DNA of 51,112 bases from an uncultured Lentibacter sp. GTDB lineage: Bacteria > Pseudomonadota > Alphaproteobacteria > Rhodobacterales > Rhodobacteraceae. The first letter of the stretch is position 1. Each line of letters starts with the position of its first letter. Below, piece by piece: positions 1 to 9,776 of the stretch. The DNA lies in the NCBI RefSeq assembly GCF_937123735.1, contig NZ_CAKZKL010000038.1, positions 1 through 51,112 on the forward strand, in the 5' to 3' direction. A program made the position numbers and the translations under genes. The notes under the pieces were generated by a model that saw only the letters and a program-made list of their open reading frames with translations, searched no databases and was not told the origin of the DNA.

Positions 1-9
1 CGAATTGGT

Positions 10-288
10 ATGCCTCTCGAAACGAAGGCGGACATTGCCGCAATCTATCTCCTCATCTTTGCAGGCGTGGTTGCCACCTTTCAGATACTTAGCTTTACCT
101 CGGTCGGTATCGTTACAGCAGTGGCTGCGATTGCGTCAGGCGTTTTATCGTGGCTGCTGTTTCGCTGCATTGCAGAACACTTGCGTCTTCAAAAGAAGAT
201 GGCTGGTGTGCCGTTCGAGGGCCGGATCACGCCGGCTGGCGAGGAAATGTGCTGGGCCGGTAGCTCACTGTCCTTGATCCTCAGATGA
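10..288 (+). CDS. Small hypothetical membrane protein
   Basis: I do not recognise this 92-residue protein. Residues about 8-31 and 33-53 are two hydrophobic stretches separated by a short polar turn, giving a two-helix hairpin followed by a basic, soluble tail (RLQKKM). A start upstream of the window cannot be excluded, because only nine bases precede the ATG. The frame stops with TGA at 286-288 and then stays open for another 57 codons to 462, so the gene may be a truncated form of a longer one. It lies beside an integrase, which fits cargo of an integrated element. An overlapping frame starting at 5 is less likely because it lacks membrane-protein or other family character. Confidence 0.4.
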   Translation: MPLETKADIAAIYLLIFAGVVATFQILSFTSVGIVTAVAAIASGVLSWLLFRCIAEHLRLQKKMAGVPFEGRITPAGEEMCWAGSSLSLILR

Positions 289-351
289 TACCAATATTCA
301 TCAAGTTGTGATGCATCTCTTGTAGCCCGCGATGCTGCAACGGACAACGAT

Positions 352-462
352 ATGGGTGTCGATGGCGGCCTTACAGAAGCGGCCGTATTGTTTAATCTAA
401 CGTCAATTACAAATGTAACTGATCTAGCAGCTGCATTCTCAGCAGACAGCTTTGTGATCTAA
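352..462 (+). other. Short open frame in phase with the upstream ORF, ending just before a terminator
   Basis: A 36-codon frame starts at ATG 352 and ends at TAA 460-462. It is in the same phase as the 10-288 ORF, separated from it only by the TGA at 286-288 and 21 more sense codons. The peptide is acidic and alanine-rich, ending in ADSFVI, and looks like the C-terminus of a larger protein. A strong terminator follows 30 bp later. It could be the 3' remnant of a gene broken by a nonsense mutation, or chance. No family is recognised. Confidence 0.25.
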
Positions 463-822
463 GCATAGGCCCTCTTTTCCAGAGAGCTAGCTAAGCCCCC
501 CAAGGAAACTTGGGGGGCTTTTTGCGGTCAGTTTGTGGGGGGTGGCTTTGGTGGTTTGTGGCGAAGTGGCCAGTGTTTATTGGGTATTGGGCCAGCAGTG
601 CTGCCCTTTACTGGTGGATCGAGCGGTTTGGGCTTGCGGTATAGTTGCGGAACGGGGTTTTTGAGGTGGCAAAGCGGCGGTTAAATGCAGCGCGTTTTGG
701 GGCGTCGATATAATCGCGAACCCGTCCAGAGATAAAACACCTGACGCATTATAAGAACCCGAACCTTTTATAATATCGCTCCTGCGTAGCTCCGGGTATT
801 ACCGTATTCTATTGCGCTCTGC
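463..822. other. Non-coding stretch at the element edge
   Basis: Apart from the terminator at 493-523, I see no convincing gene here. There is an inverted repeat ATTATAA / TTATAAT (748-754 and 768-774, 13-nt spacer) about 50 bp beyond the integrase stop codon. It could be a promoter-like element or part of a recombination site. A minus-strand frame across 600-720 is short and interrupted. No tRNA gene was recognised that could mark the attachment site. Confidence 0.4.
493..523 (+). terminator. Rho-independent terminator
   Basis: A perfect 12-bp stem (AAGCCCCCCAAG / CTTGGGGGGCTT) closes a GAAA tetraloop and runs into a T-tract, so it terminates plus-strand transcription from the left edge of the window. 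Confidence 0.88.
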
Positions 823-2016
823 TCACCTCGTCACGCGCGGGGGGGTATTTGGCGTTTTCAAACCAAGGGCTTTGCCGTAGGTGTCGTCGGCCACGGCGGC
901 GCTTTGGAACAGGCGTTCTGATGAAAGATGCGCATAGCGTTGGGTTGTTTTGATACTGCTGTGCCCAAGCAGCTTTTGCACGTCATACAAAGAGACCCCG
1001 TTGTTGACCAATGTCGAGGCATAGGAATGCCGCAAATCATGCAGGCGCAGATTTGGCAGGCCAGCTGCGGTGCGCACGTTGTTCCAGGCGTTGAACACAC
1101 AGCGATAGGGCAGACCTGTCTTGGGGTTGGCAAAGAGATAGGGGGTCTGCCTGTCAAAGAAGGGCTCGCTTTTCAGCCGTGCAAGCACAGCAAGGGCTGA
1201 GTCTGACAGGTAGATATGCCGAGGCTGCCCTGACTTGGCTAAGGGCACCAGCCATGTCTTGCTGCTGTGGTTGATATGGGCCCACTTGGCGTTGAGCGCT
1301 TCAGAGCGCCGTGCGCCGGTCATCAGCATGAAGCTGATAATATACTTCAAAAACAGGTTGCGGCTGTCTTCAAGAGCCTCGGCAAGGCGCTGCACCTCTG
1401 CCGACGAAAGATGGGTTGTGTGCTTTTGCACAACCTTCAGCAGCTTAATTCTCAAATCGGCCCGTGCGGGAACGCCTTCCAGCTCAAGCTCGTTGGCAAG
1501 CGTATACAGGTTGCCAAATAAGATCAGGATCCGGTTGATGAACGCTGGCGCATAGCCGCGCGCCAACAGGCTGCCGCTCCAGTTTTGGACCATCAGACGG
1601 CTGATGGCATTCATCCGCTTGGCGCCAAACCGTGGTGCGATATGATGCTGGAACAGGCTCTTGTTGCCGTAAATGTCCCGGTGCTCGTTTTGGCTATAGG
1701 GCATATAGACCGTGTCAAAAAACGCTTTGATCGTGGGGCTTTGCATTTTGTCGTGTTTTTCTTCCAGCGGGTCATTTCCCAGGAAAATCTGGCGTTTGAA
1801 CGCTTCGGCACGCTTGCGGGCGTCGCCGATGCTGAGCGCGGGGAAGGGGCCAAGCGGGAGTGTTCGTTGCCGTCCCTCAAAGGTATAACGCAGATAGAAC
1901 GACCGCCCCGCAGGCCTCACTTCAAAGACCAGTCCTCTGGTTTGAGGGTCGGTCAGGGTAAGTTTTTTCTTACCGTTCGGGACCTGAATGTTTTTAAGTT
2001 TTGATGCTGTCCACAT
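823..2016 (-). CDS. Tyrosine site-specific integrase, P4 family
   Basis: Site-specific recombinase that would insert or excise a genomic island or prophage. The 397-residue protein has the N-terminal DUF4102-like arm-binding domain (roughly residues 1-85), a SAM-like core-binding region (about 95-190) and a C-terminal catalytic domain. The full catalytic set is visible: R236 in TGARRSE, K261, H326-x-x-R329 in LHDLRHS, H352 in LLGHSS and the nucleophile Y361 in TTQRYAHL. I chose ATG 2016 because AGAGGCGAG sits at ribosome-binding distance; the longer frame to 2064 starts with TTG and lacks such a site. The gene looks less GC-rich than the sugar operon next to it, and an AT-rich region lies upstream. 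This fits acquired DNA extending leftward out of the window. The family is certain; the partner attachment site is not. Confidence 0.93.
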   Translation of the reverse strand: MWTASKLKNIQVPNGKKKLTLTDPQTRGLVFEVRPAGRSFYLRYTFEGRQRTLPLGPFPALSIGDARKRAEAFKRQIFLGNDPLEEKHDKMQSPTIKAFFDTVYMPYSQNEHRDIYGNKSLFQHHIAPRFGAKRMNAISRLMVQNWSGSLLARGYAPAFINRILILFGNLYTLANELELEGVPARADLRIKLLKVVQKHTTHLSSAEVQRLAEALEDSRNLFLKYIISFMLMTGARRSEALNAKWAHINHSSKTWLVPLAKSGQPRHIYLSDSALAVLARLKSEPFFDRQTPYLFANPKTGLPYRCVFNAWNNVRTAAGLPNLRLHDLRHSYASTLVNNGVSLYDVQKLLGHSSIKTTQRYAHLSSERLFQSAAVADDTYGKALGLKTPNTPPRVTR

Positions 2017-2229
2017 GATTTGCTCGCCTCTTATGGGTATTGGCGAATCATTATTATGTCCCAAATTGAAACTTCAAGCAGAATATTTCATATTATAATA
2101 AAATTAATTTTATAGAGATATTTTGCCATGATGAAGTCTGCATAAGAATTGTGCTGGCCTGCGCCCGTTACATCATCCTGCCGGAAAGGTTTTTGGCCTG
2201 TGGTTTTTTGCGGTGTCGCGGTTGGTGGC
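2017..2229. other. AT-rich integrase promoter region with palindrome
   Basis: No gene seen. This is the most AT-rich spot near the left edge and contains a perfect 16-bp palindrome ATAAAATTAATTTTAT at 2098-2113, about 80 bp upstream of the integrase start. It probably holds the integrase promoter. A role for the palindrome as operator or core recombination site is only a guess. Confidence 0.35.
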
Positions 2230-2841
2230 TCAGTGCTTTGGTGGCAGAACGATCTCGGCTGGGCGCGCGTTTTGGGTGACAAAATCGGCGTTTTTCATAT
2301 CGTTGTTCAAGACGCGGGCCCGGGCATCCTGTGGCGATAGCCCGTGTTGCAGCCACCGCGCCAGCAGGCGGCGCTCAAGCGTGTCGCGCGCCACCTCAAG
2401 GGCCACCGTCATGTCAAACAGCGTTTCAAGGCTGTCCCAAGGGGGGCTGCGCAGGAGCAGGTAGTTACCTTCCACCAGCACAATGCGGGTGTGCGCGCTG
2501 AGTTGGCCCGCATCGGGGCGGGTGCAATCGGCTTGCCTGTCAAACGTCGGAAACTGAAGCTCTGGCTCGGTGCGCACCCGTGCCAACAGCTCTGCAAACC
2601 CTTGCGCATCAAAGGTTTCCGGCGCGCCTTTGCGCTCCAGCAGCCCCCGCGCGCGCAGCTCGGTGTTGTCAAGGTGAAACCCGTCCATGGGCAAAACAGA
2701 CGCCACGGGCCCCAGCCTGGCGGCAAGCGCGCTGGCAAGGGTTGTCTTGCCGCTCGCCGGTGGCCCGGCAATCGCCACCAGACAGCGCATTCTTCCTTTG
2801 GCGCGGGTGGTGATCAGCTCCAGAAGCTTTGTTATGTCCAT
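2230..2841 (-). CDS. P-loop nucleoside/sugar kinase family protein (FrcK-like)
   Basis: A 203-residue cytoplasmic kinase of the uridine kinase/phosphoribulokinase/PanK P-loop superfamily. The Walker A motif GPPASGKTT lies at about residues 26-34 after a strand (LVAIAG). PMDGFHLDN at about 52-60 is the substrate-side motif of this family, and LVEGNYLLL at about 122-130 is a Walker-B-like strand. It is the last gene of the polyol operon, 18 bp after the mannitol dehydrogenase gene. That position suggests it phosphorylates the ketose product (fructose), as proposed for FrcK-type kinases encoded beside sugar ABC transporters. A separate PfkB-type fructokinase lies at 16522-17448, so the two may act on different sugars or be redundant. 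The family is clear; the substrate is inferred from context. Confidence 0.82.
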   Translation of the reverse strand: MDITKLLELITTRAKGRMRCLVAIAGPPASGKTTLASALAARLGPVASVLPMDGFHLDNTELRARGLLERKGAPETFDAQGFAELLARVRTEPELQFPTFDRQADCTRPDAGQLSAHTRIVLVEGNYLLLRSPPWDSLETLFDMTVALEVARDTLERRLLARWLQHGLSPQDARARVLNNDMKNADFVTQNARPAEIVLPPKH

Positions 2842-2859
2842 GTTGTCCTTTGCGTGGCT

Positions 2860-4365
2860 TTACGGGTTGTGAGCCAGTGTCTGGGCCAGGGGTGTTTGGG
2901 CCATATAGCTGCGCAATGTGGCTTCACAGCCGTCCTCCCAAAGATGCCGCAGCCAATGCTCAAACGCGTTTGCAAAGGGCGCAGCCCCGGCCAGACTGCC
3001 ATAAAGGCTTTCCTGGGCCAACCAGAGCTTTGGCGCGGTGCGCGCGTTTTGAGCAACTTGCGTAAGTGCGCTCCAATGCGGATCATTGGGCGCAATCTGG
3101 CTCCCGTCTTCGCGCGTGCCAGCGCACATCCGCGCCCAGAGCGCCTCCACCAGCGCGAGCCCATCAACAGAGCCCCCCCGCGCGAGCTGATCACGCAGAA
3201 TGGGCAAGACAAACCCCGGATGACGGGCCGAGCCGTCAAAGGCCACCCGCCGCGTGGTGTCTACAATGCGCGGGTTGGCAAAGCGTGTTTCGATCAGCTC
3301 AAGATAGGCCGCAGGGGCCATGCCCGGAACCGGCGCAACCGTCTGCGTGATCTCATCGGTTTGCACCTTGCGGAACATGCCGGCAATCAGCGGGTGGGCC
3401 ATACAATCTGAAATGGTCTTGAGGCCCAGCGTTTCGCCGACATTGGCCAAAACCTGATGGCCTGCGTTCAAAATCCTGATTTTCATGGCCTCGTAAGCAT
3501 GAACATCGCTTGAGAATGTTGCGCCGGTTTTGTCCCACTCTGGCCGGCCAGCGCAGAAATCATCTTCCATCACCCATTGGCGGTAGGCCTCGTGTGTCAC
3601 GGGGGCGGCATCGGCAATTCCAAACCCCTGTGCCAGGGCCATTTCGCCTGCCCCTGTGGCGGGGGCAATACAGTCTACCATAGAGTTGGGAAAGCTTACC
3701 TGGGCTTCAATCCAGTCGGCCAAGGCAGGATCAGACAGGCGCGCCAGCGAAACCACCGTTTGACGCAGGATGTCGCCATTGCCTTGCAGGTTGTCACAGC
3801 TCAGGGCGGTGAAAGGCCCGTATCCGGCGTCGCGCCGGCGCTTGAGCGCAGCCACCATCGCGCCAAAGGCTGTGCGTGGTGTCAAAGGGTTGGCTGCATC
3901 ATGCCGGATATCCGCATGGCCCGCATCAAAGCCCTTTGTGAGTGGGTCGATGAAATAGCCACTTTCCGTCACCGTCAGCGCAACAATGCGAATGGCCCGA
4001 TCTGCCATCTGCGCAATCAGCGCGGCGTTGCCCTCCTCGATGGGCAGGTAATCAATCATCGCGCCCACAACCTCGGCTGAAACTTCCGCCGGATCGAGCT
4101 GGATGAGGGTGGTCAGGCAGTCTTGTGCCAGAAGCTTTTCGCGCATGGCCGTGTCATAGGGGCGCACACCTGCGCCAATGATCGCCCAATCTTGGGCAAG
4201 CCCCTCCTGCATCAGGCGGTGAAGATACCAGGCCTGATGGGCGCGGTGAAAGTTCCCCACCCCGATATGCACAATGCCGGGTGTCAACGCCGCGCGGTCA
4301 TAGCGCGGATGCGCCACCGGCAGCCTGCCAAGCGTTGCATTGGAGAGTTTGATCAGCTCAGTCAT
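2860..4365 (-). CDS. mtlK: Mannitol 2-dehydrogenase (polyol-specific long-chain dehydrogenase)
   Basis: Cytoplasmic NAD-dependent oxidation of D-mannitol to D-fructose, possibly also sorbitol or arabitol. The 501-residue protein belongs to the mannitol dehydrogenase/UxuB family, with an N-terminal Rossmann domain (IVHIGVGNFHRAH, residues 31-43) and a helical C-terminal domain. The catalytic triad of the Pseudomonas fluorescens enzyme is present at the same numbers: K295, N300 and H303 in KIRILNAGHQ. Family length is about 490 residues. It sits between the ABC ATPase gene (97-bp gap) and the P-loop kinase gene, as expected for a smo/mtl operon: import, oxidation, phosphorylation. No short-chain sorbitol dehydrogenase (SmoS) is present, so mannitol is the likeliest main substrate. 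Confidence 0.93.
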   Translation of the reverse strand: MTELIKLSNATLGRLPVAHPRYDRAALTPGIVHIGVGNFHRAHQAWYLHRLMQEGLAQDWAIIGAGVRPYDTAMREKLLAQDCLTTLIQLDPAEVSAEVVGAMIDYLPIEEGNAALIAQMADRAIRIVALTVTESGYFIDPLTKGFDAGHADIRHDAANPLTPRTAFGAMVAALKRRRDAGYGPFTALSCDNLQGNGDILRQTVVSLARLSDPALADWIEAQVSFPNSMVDCIAPATGAGEMALAQGFGIADAAPVTHEAYRQWVMEDDFCAGRPEWDKTGATFSSDVHAYEAMKIRILNAGHQVLANVGETLGLKTISDCMAHPLIAGMFRKVQTDEITQTVAPVPGMAPAAYLELIETRFANPRIVDTTRRVAFDGSARHPGFVLPILRDQLARGGSVDGLALVEALWARMCAGTREDGSQIAPNDPHWSALTQVAQNARTAPKLWLAQESLYGSLAGAAPFANAFEHWLRHLWEDGCEATLRSYMAQTPLAQTLAHNP

Positions 4366-4462
4366 TCGTCACCGTCCAAGAATCAGGTTTTTGCGCGCCT
4401 CAAAGCGCCCGCAGAGAGGGCCAGAAAACGGCCCAACTGATCACCGCCCAAAAGCCACGCCG

Positions 4463-5467
<1,005 letters not shown>

Positions 5468-5482
5468 TGGTCTGGTCCTTCC

Positions 5483-6313
5483 TTATTTCACAGCGCCAAA
5501 GGTGAGGCCGCTGACAAGTTGTTTCTGGCTGAACCAGCCGAGGATGAGAATTGGAGCAATGGCCATGGTCGAAGCGGCGCTGAGCTTGGCATAAAACAGC
5601 CCCTCCGGGCTAGAATAGCTGGCGATAAAGGCCGTCAGCGGCGCGGCTTTGGCCGCCGTCAGATTGAGCGTCCAGAAGGCCTCGTTCCAGGCCAGAATGA
5701 CATTCAGCAAAACGGTCGAGGCAATGCCGGGGATGGCCATCGGCGTCAGCACATAGAGCACCTCTTCCTTGAGGCTGGCCCCATCCATCCGCGCCGCCTC
5801 AAGGATCTCTCCGGGGATCTCCTTGAAGTAGGTGTAAAGCATCCAGACAATGATCGGCAGGTTGATCAACATGAGGATGATCACCAAGGCGATCTTGCTG
5901 TCCAGAATGCCAAACTGGATACAGATCAGATAGATCGGATAGAGCACCCCCACCGCTGGGAGCATCTTGGTGGAGAGCATCCAGAGCAGAATATCCTTGG
6001 TGCGCTTTGAGGGCACAAAAGCCATCGACCAGGCCGCCGGCACCGCAATCAGGATCCCGAGCAGGGTCGAGCCACCGGCAATAATGATCGAATTCCACAA
6101 AAAGCGGCTGTAATTGGAGCGCTCCATAACGGCGGCATAATTCTCCAATGTCCAGTCAAACCCGAGAAAGATGGGCGGATCGGCGATCGCCTGCGCCTCG
6201 GTCTTGAAGCTGGTGAGAATTGTCCAGAGGATCGGAAAGAAAATCAGCAGGCCCACACCCCAGGCGAGGGTTGTGTTGATGATCTTGCGTTGCTGCGTGA
6301 CTGCGCGTGCCAT
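5483..6313 (-). CDS. smoG: Polyol ABC transporter permease (SmoG type)
   Basis: Second inner-membrane permease of the polyol importer, 276 residues with about six hydrophobic segments. It has the EAA loop for ATPase contact (EILEAARMDGASLKEEVLYVLTP region, about residues 180-200) and the characteristic N-terminal cytoplasmic stretch before helix 1 (LAWGVGLLIFFPILWTILTSFK). I chose ATG 6313 because AAGGAG lies seven bases upstream and because the longer frame to 6349 would overlap the preceding permease gene. The gap to that gene is 10 bp. It belongs to the MalG/UgpE class of CUT1 permeases. Confidence 0.92.
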   Translation of the reverse strand: MARAVTQQRKIINTTLAWGVGLLIFFPILWTILTSFKTEAQAIADPPIFLGFDWTLENYAAVMERSNYSRFLWNSIIIAGGSTLLGILIAVPAAWSMAFVPSKRTKDILLWMLSTKMLPAVGVLYPIYLICIQFGILDSKIALVIILMLINLPIIVWMLYTYFKEIPGEILEAARMDGASLKEEVLYVLTPMAIPGIASTVLLNVILAWNEAFWTLNLTAAKAAPLTAFIASYSSPEGLFYAKLSAASTMAIAPILILGWFSQKQLVSGLTFGAVK

Positions 6314-6323
6314 GGTCCGCTCC

Positions 6324-7190
6324 TTATTTGGCCAAGTTCTTGCCAACAATGCGCATCAGGAAGATGGCAATGATATTGGCCAGAATGATTGCATAGACGC
6401 CCCCCGCCGAGCCCAGCCCGACATTCTGGCTTTCCAGCACCCGCTGGAAGATCAGATAGGTCAGCGTCTTGGTCCCGAAAGCGCCGCCGGTGGTGACAAA
6501 GATTTCCGCAAAGATCGAGAGCAGGAAAATCGTCTGGATCAGGATCACAACGGTGATCGCCCGCCCCAGATGCGGCAGGGTGATAAAGGCAAAGCGCTTG
6601 TGCGCCGGCGCGCCATCCATCTCCGCGGCCTCAAGCTGTTCGCTGTCCAATGACTGGATCGCCGTGAGCAGAATGAGCGTGGCAAAGGGCAGCCATTGCC
6701 AAGACACGATCATCACAATCGAAGGAAGCGAGGCCTGGCTCAGCCATTCCACAGGTTGCGCGCCAAAAAATTCCCAAAGATGCGCCAGAAGGCCATAGTT
6801 TGGGTCCATAAACATGTTCTTCCAAACCAGCGCCGAGACCGTTGGCATCACAAAGAAGGGCGCGATCACCAGAATGCGCACCATTCCCTGGCCCCACATC
6901 GGCTGGTTGAGCAAAATCGCGAGCACCACCCCGAGCACGACGGTGATCAGAAGCACGCCCCCCACAAGCGTGAGCGTGGTCAGAACCGAGGGCCAGAAGG
7001 CGCTGGAGCTGACAAAGCGCACATAGTTGTCAAACCCCACCCAGCCCAGATCACCGCCGCGCAGTGGCAGGTATTTCTTGAACGAGAAATAGAGCGTCAT
7101 GGTCAGGGGAACGAGCATCCACCCAAGCAGCAAGACCACCGCCGGAGCCATCATAAGGCGCGCTGCTGATCGGGAGTGATGAGTGGCCAT
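6324..7190 (-). CDS. smoF: Polyol ABC transporter permease (SmoF type)
   Basis: First inner-membrane permease of the polyol importer, 288 residues. It has a short positively charged N-terminus, a first helix (LMMAPAVVLLLGWMLVPLTMTLYFSF) and five more hydrophobic segments. An EAA-type loop (LEAAEMDGAPAHKRFAFITLPHL, about 195-217) would dock on SmoK. It belongs to the MalF/UgpA class of CUT1 permeases. The start at 7190 has a GAGGAG site nine bases upstream. The gene follows smoE with a 113-bp gap that holds a hairpin, which may lower permease expression relative to the binding protein. Confidence 0.92.
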   Translation of the reverse strand: MATHHSRSAARLMMAPAVVLLLGWMLVPLTMTLYFSFKKYLPLRGGDLGWVGFDNYVRFVSSSAFWPSVLTTLTLVGGVLLITVVLGVVLAILLNQPMWGQGMVRILVIAPFFVMPTVSALVWKNMFMDPNYGLLAHLWEFFGAQPVEWLSQASLPSIVMIVSWQWLPFATLILLTAIQSLDSEQLEAAEMDGAPAHKRFAFITLPHLGRAITVVILIQTIFLLSIFAEIFVTTGGAFGTKTLTYLIFQRVLESQNVGLGSAGGVYAIILANIIAIFLMRIVGKNLAK

Positions 7191-7266
7191 GGGGCATATC
7201 TCCTCTGTTCGCGGGCTGTGACCGCCTCAGATCGTTGATAACATATTTTGAATGGTGGGGGGGTGT

Positions 7267-7291
7267 AAGGGCGGCACAAAGCGCCGCCCTT
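7267..7291 (-). promoter_or_regulatory. Intercistronic hairpin after smoE
   Basis: A 9-bp perfect stem AAGGGCGGC / GCCGCCCTT with a 7-nt loop lies 12 bp downstream of the smoE stop codon. It is not followed by a clear U-tract. Such stems between a binding-protein gene and its permease genes commonly protect the upstream mRNA or cause partial termination; that role is inferred here. Confidence 0.6.
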
Positions 7292-7303
7292 TGGTCTGGG
7301 GCG

Positions 7304-8608
7304 TTAGCGGTAGCCGGCAGCTTCCATCGCCTCGTTGGTGATGGCCTGCGCCTTGGCAAGCGCCTCTGCAACCGTCTGCTGGCCAGCATAGGCCGCCGAG
7401 AACTCCTGGCTCACCTCTGTGGCAATGCCCGCAAACTCGGGGATCGCTGCAAACTGCACACCCACATAGGGCGAAGGCTCAACCGTCGAGTTCTGCGGGT
7501 CCGCCGAGAGGATCGAGTCCAGGGTCATCTGTGCAAAGGGCACTTTCTGATACTCCGGGTTCTCATAAAGCGAGGTCCGCGCGCCGGGAGGCACGTTGGC
7601 CCAGCCTTCGTTGGCCGCCACAAGCTCGATATAGTCTTTGGATGTCGCCCATTCGATGAACTCTTTGGCCGCCGCTTCTTTTTGCGTGCCAGCCGGGATC
7701 GCCAGCGCCCAGGCCCAGAGCCAGTTGGAGCGTTTGCCAAGGCCCGTGTCAGGCGCAAGCGCAAAGCCGACCTTGTCTGCAACAGTTGAATCGTTGGGGT
7801 TGGTCACAAAGGATGCCGCAACGGTGGCATCAATCCACATGCCGCATTTGCCTTGCTGGAAGAGCGAGAGGTTTTCGTTAAACCCGTTCGTCGCATAGCC
7901 CGCAGGGCCGCTCTCATCCATCATGCCTTTGTAGAAGTTGAGCGTGTTGGCCCAGGCGTCGGTGTCAAACTGGGCGTTCCAGTCCATGTCAAACCAGCGC
8001 GCGCCAAAAGAGTTGGACATCGCCGTGATGAAGGCCCCGCCCTCGCCCCAGCCGGCCTTGCCCCGCAGGCAGATACCGTTGATGTCGTTGTCACGGTCGG
8101 TCATGGCCGCAGCCGCCGAGCGGATGAAATCCCATGTCGGCGCTGCCGGCATTTCCATGCCCGCGGCGTCCATCAGGTCCGCGCGATACATGATCATCGA
8201 GCTTTCGCCATAGAACGGGGCAGCATAGAGCGTGCCGTCATGGCTCAAACCACCGGCCATCGCTGGCAGGATGTCGGCGGCGTCATAGTCAGCGCTCAAA
8301 TCATCGAGGCCAACAAGCCAGCCGTTTGCGCCCCAGATCGGCGTTTCATACATGCCGATCGTCATGATATCGAACGTCCCGCCCTTGGTCGAGATGTCGG
8401 TCGTGACACGCTGGCGCAGAACATTCTCCTCAAGCGTAACCCACTCGACAGTGTGGCCTGTCTTGGCCGTAAAGTTGTCGGTGTAGCCTTGCATACGGAT
8501 CATGTCGCCGTTGTTCACCGTGGCGATCGTGATCGTTTCAGCCGTCAAGGCACTGGCGCTGACAAGCGACAGCGCTGTGGCTGCAAAAAGTTTTGTCTTG
8601 ATAGACAT
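7304..8608 (-). CDS. smoE: Polyol ABC transporter substrate-binding protein (SmoE type)
   Basis: Periplasmic binding protein that delivers sorbitol/mannitol-type polyols to SmoFGK. The 434-residue protein starts with a signal peptide (MSIKTKLFAATALSLVSASALTA, cleavage near residue 23) and has the cluster-1 solute-binding fold, including the aromatic-rich region DTGLGKRSNWLWAWALAIP near residues 285-305. The start is supported by GGAGG just upstream. It is the first gene of the operon, and a LacI-type operator lies 67-83 bp upstream of the ATG. Specificity is inferred from the neighbouring mannitol 2-dehydrogenase and similarity to the Rhodobacter smo system. Confidence 0.92.
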   Translation of the reverse strand: MSIKTKLFAATALSLVSASALTAETITIATVNNGDMIRMQGYTDNFTAKTGHTVEWVTLEENVLRQRVTTDISTKGGTFDIMTIGMYETPIWGANGWLVGLDDLSADYDAADILPAMAGGLSHDGTLYAAPFYGESSMIMYRADLMDAAGMEMPAAPTWDFIRSAAAAMTDRDNDINGICLRGKAGWGEGGAFITAMSNSFGARWFDMDWNAQFDTDAWANTLNFYKGMMDESGPAGYATNGFNENLSLFQQGKCGMWIDATVAASFVTNPNDSTVADKVGFALAPDTGLGKRSNWLWAWALAIPAGTQKEAAAKEFIEWATSKDYIELVAANEGWANVPPGARTSLYENPEYQKVPFAQMTLDSILSADPQNSTVEPSPYVGVQFAAIPEFAGIATEVSQEFSAAYAGQQTVAEALAKAQAITNEAMEAAGYR

Positions 8609-8674
8609 CCGTAGTCCTCCAATTCGGGATGATGGACGGAAGGTAGTTTAAATTGCAACGCGGGGTCAATATTA

Positions 8675-8691
8675 TTTTAACGCGCGTAAAG
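8675..8691. promoter_or_regulatory. Putative LacI-type operator upstream of smoE
   Basis: TTTTAACGCGCGTAAAG contains the core ACGCGCGTAAA (8680-8690), centred on a perfect palindrome ACGCGCGT. The same core with one change (ACGCGAGTAAA) precedes the LacI gene at 9781-9791. Sharing between operon and regulator promoters supports this as the regulator's binding site. Confidence 0.6.
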
Positions 8692-8722
8692 AAAATCTGC
8701 AAACACCCGCTTTCCCAAGCTC

Positions 8723-9748
8723 TTACGCCGAGTTGCGCATGACAAGAGAACCGTCAAAAAGCGTTTCTTCCCGTGTCTTGAGGCGCTCGCCGGTGTCCAG
8801 AATGTTGAAAAGCGTGCTCGCCGCGCGATTCGCGATGGCGGCATAATCCTGTGCAATCGTGGTCAGCGACGGCGAGGTGAAGCGTGAAAACGGGTGGTCG
8901 TCATGCCCGGCAACGCGCAAGGCCGCCCCGTCACCATGGCCCACACGGATGCCCAGATTATAGGCCGCCGAAAGCATCCCGATGGCGAGCCTGTCGTTGC
9001 TACACAAGATCGTGTCTGTCTTGAAGCGCCCCTCATAGAGCAGCCGCCCGCCTTCGGAGCGTCCGATCTCTTCAAAGCCCCAGCCTTCGCCGTCCACCTG
9101 ATAGACATGCGCCTCAAACCCGTGTTGCCCCATGCTCTCAAGATAGGCCTGACGGCGCTTGTTGGCGTTGGGGTTGAGCGGTGATTTCATCTCAAAAAGG
9201 CAAGGCGGCTGGCCGCTGCGGCACAGATATTCCACAATCAGATCGACACTCTGAAAGTTGTCGGTGCCCACAAAAGCCTCGCACAGCCCCTCGACATTGG
9301 CATCAAACAAGACAACCGGCACATCCTGGCTAAATTTCTCGATGTCCCTGCGGTCTGACACACGGCCAAACGGCGCAAGCAACACCCCCGCAGGCTTGAG
9401 CGAGCGCAACGCCTCAAGGTTGCGGCTCTCCTGCTCGGGGCTTCCGTGCGAACTCATCAAAATGGGGCTATACCCCGCCGAGATACAGGCCAGCTCAACT
9501 TTGCGCCCGATTTCGGCGAAAAACGGATCCGATAGGTTGGGCAGCACCACCCCAATGTTGCGCGTCGTGCGCCGGTTCTGGTTCACGGCAAAGACATTGG
9601 GCCGATAGTCATATTGCGTGAGCGCCAGCTCGACCTTTTCCCGCGTCGACTGGCGCACGCTCTCCGGGTCGTTGAAATATTTCGACAGCGTGGGGCGTGA
9701 AATACCACTCACGGCTGCAAATTCTTCCATATTTCTTATCTTCTTCAA
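8723..9748 (-). CDS. LacI-family transcriptional regulator of the polyol operon
   Basis: Repressor expected to respond to a polyol or its ketose product. The 341-residue protein has the LacI helix-turn-helix at the N-terminus (NMEEFAAVSGISRPTLSKYFNDPESV, about residues 6-31), the hinge sequence ending in YRPNVFAVNQ, and a periplasmic-binding-protein-like effector domain from about residue 64. HTH recognition helix residues are ISRPTLSKYF. It lies directly upstream of smoE on the same strand, separated by 114 bp with its own presumed operator in that gap, and has a matching site 33-43 bp upstream of its own start, suggesting autoregulation. Confidence 0.92.
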   Translation of the reverse strand: MKKIRNMEEFAAVSGISRPTLSKYFNDPESVRQSTREKVELALTQYDYRPNVFAVNQNRRTTRNIGVVLPNLSDPFFAEIGRKVELACISAGYSPILMSSHGSPEQESRNLEALRSLKPAGVLLAPFGRVSDRRDIEKFSQDVPVVLFDANVEGLCEAFVGTDNFQSVDLIVEYLCRSGQPPCLFEMKSPLNPNANKRRQAYLESMGQHGFEAHVYQVDGEGWGFEEIGRSEGGRLLYEGRFKTDTILCSNDRLAIGMLSAAYNLGIRVGHGDGAALRVAGHDDHPFSRFTSPSLTTIAQDYAAIANRAASTLFNILDTGERLKTREETLFDGSLVMRNSA

Positions 9749-9776
9749 GAGATGCTTTCCCGAAAGTTATCCAAAA

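Noticed and set aside
463..2229. tRNA gene or direct-repeat attachment site beside the integrase
   Set aside because: No cloverleaf-like sequence or convincing direct repeat was found on either side; the other end of the element is probably outside the window.
2344..3411. Plus-strand open frame (355 codons) opposite the kinase and mannitol dehydrogenase genes
   Set aside because: It is antisense to two well-recognised genes and has low-complexity basic composition.
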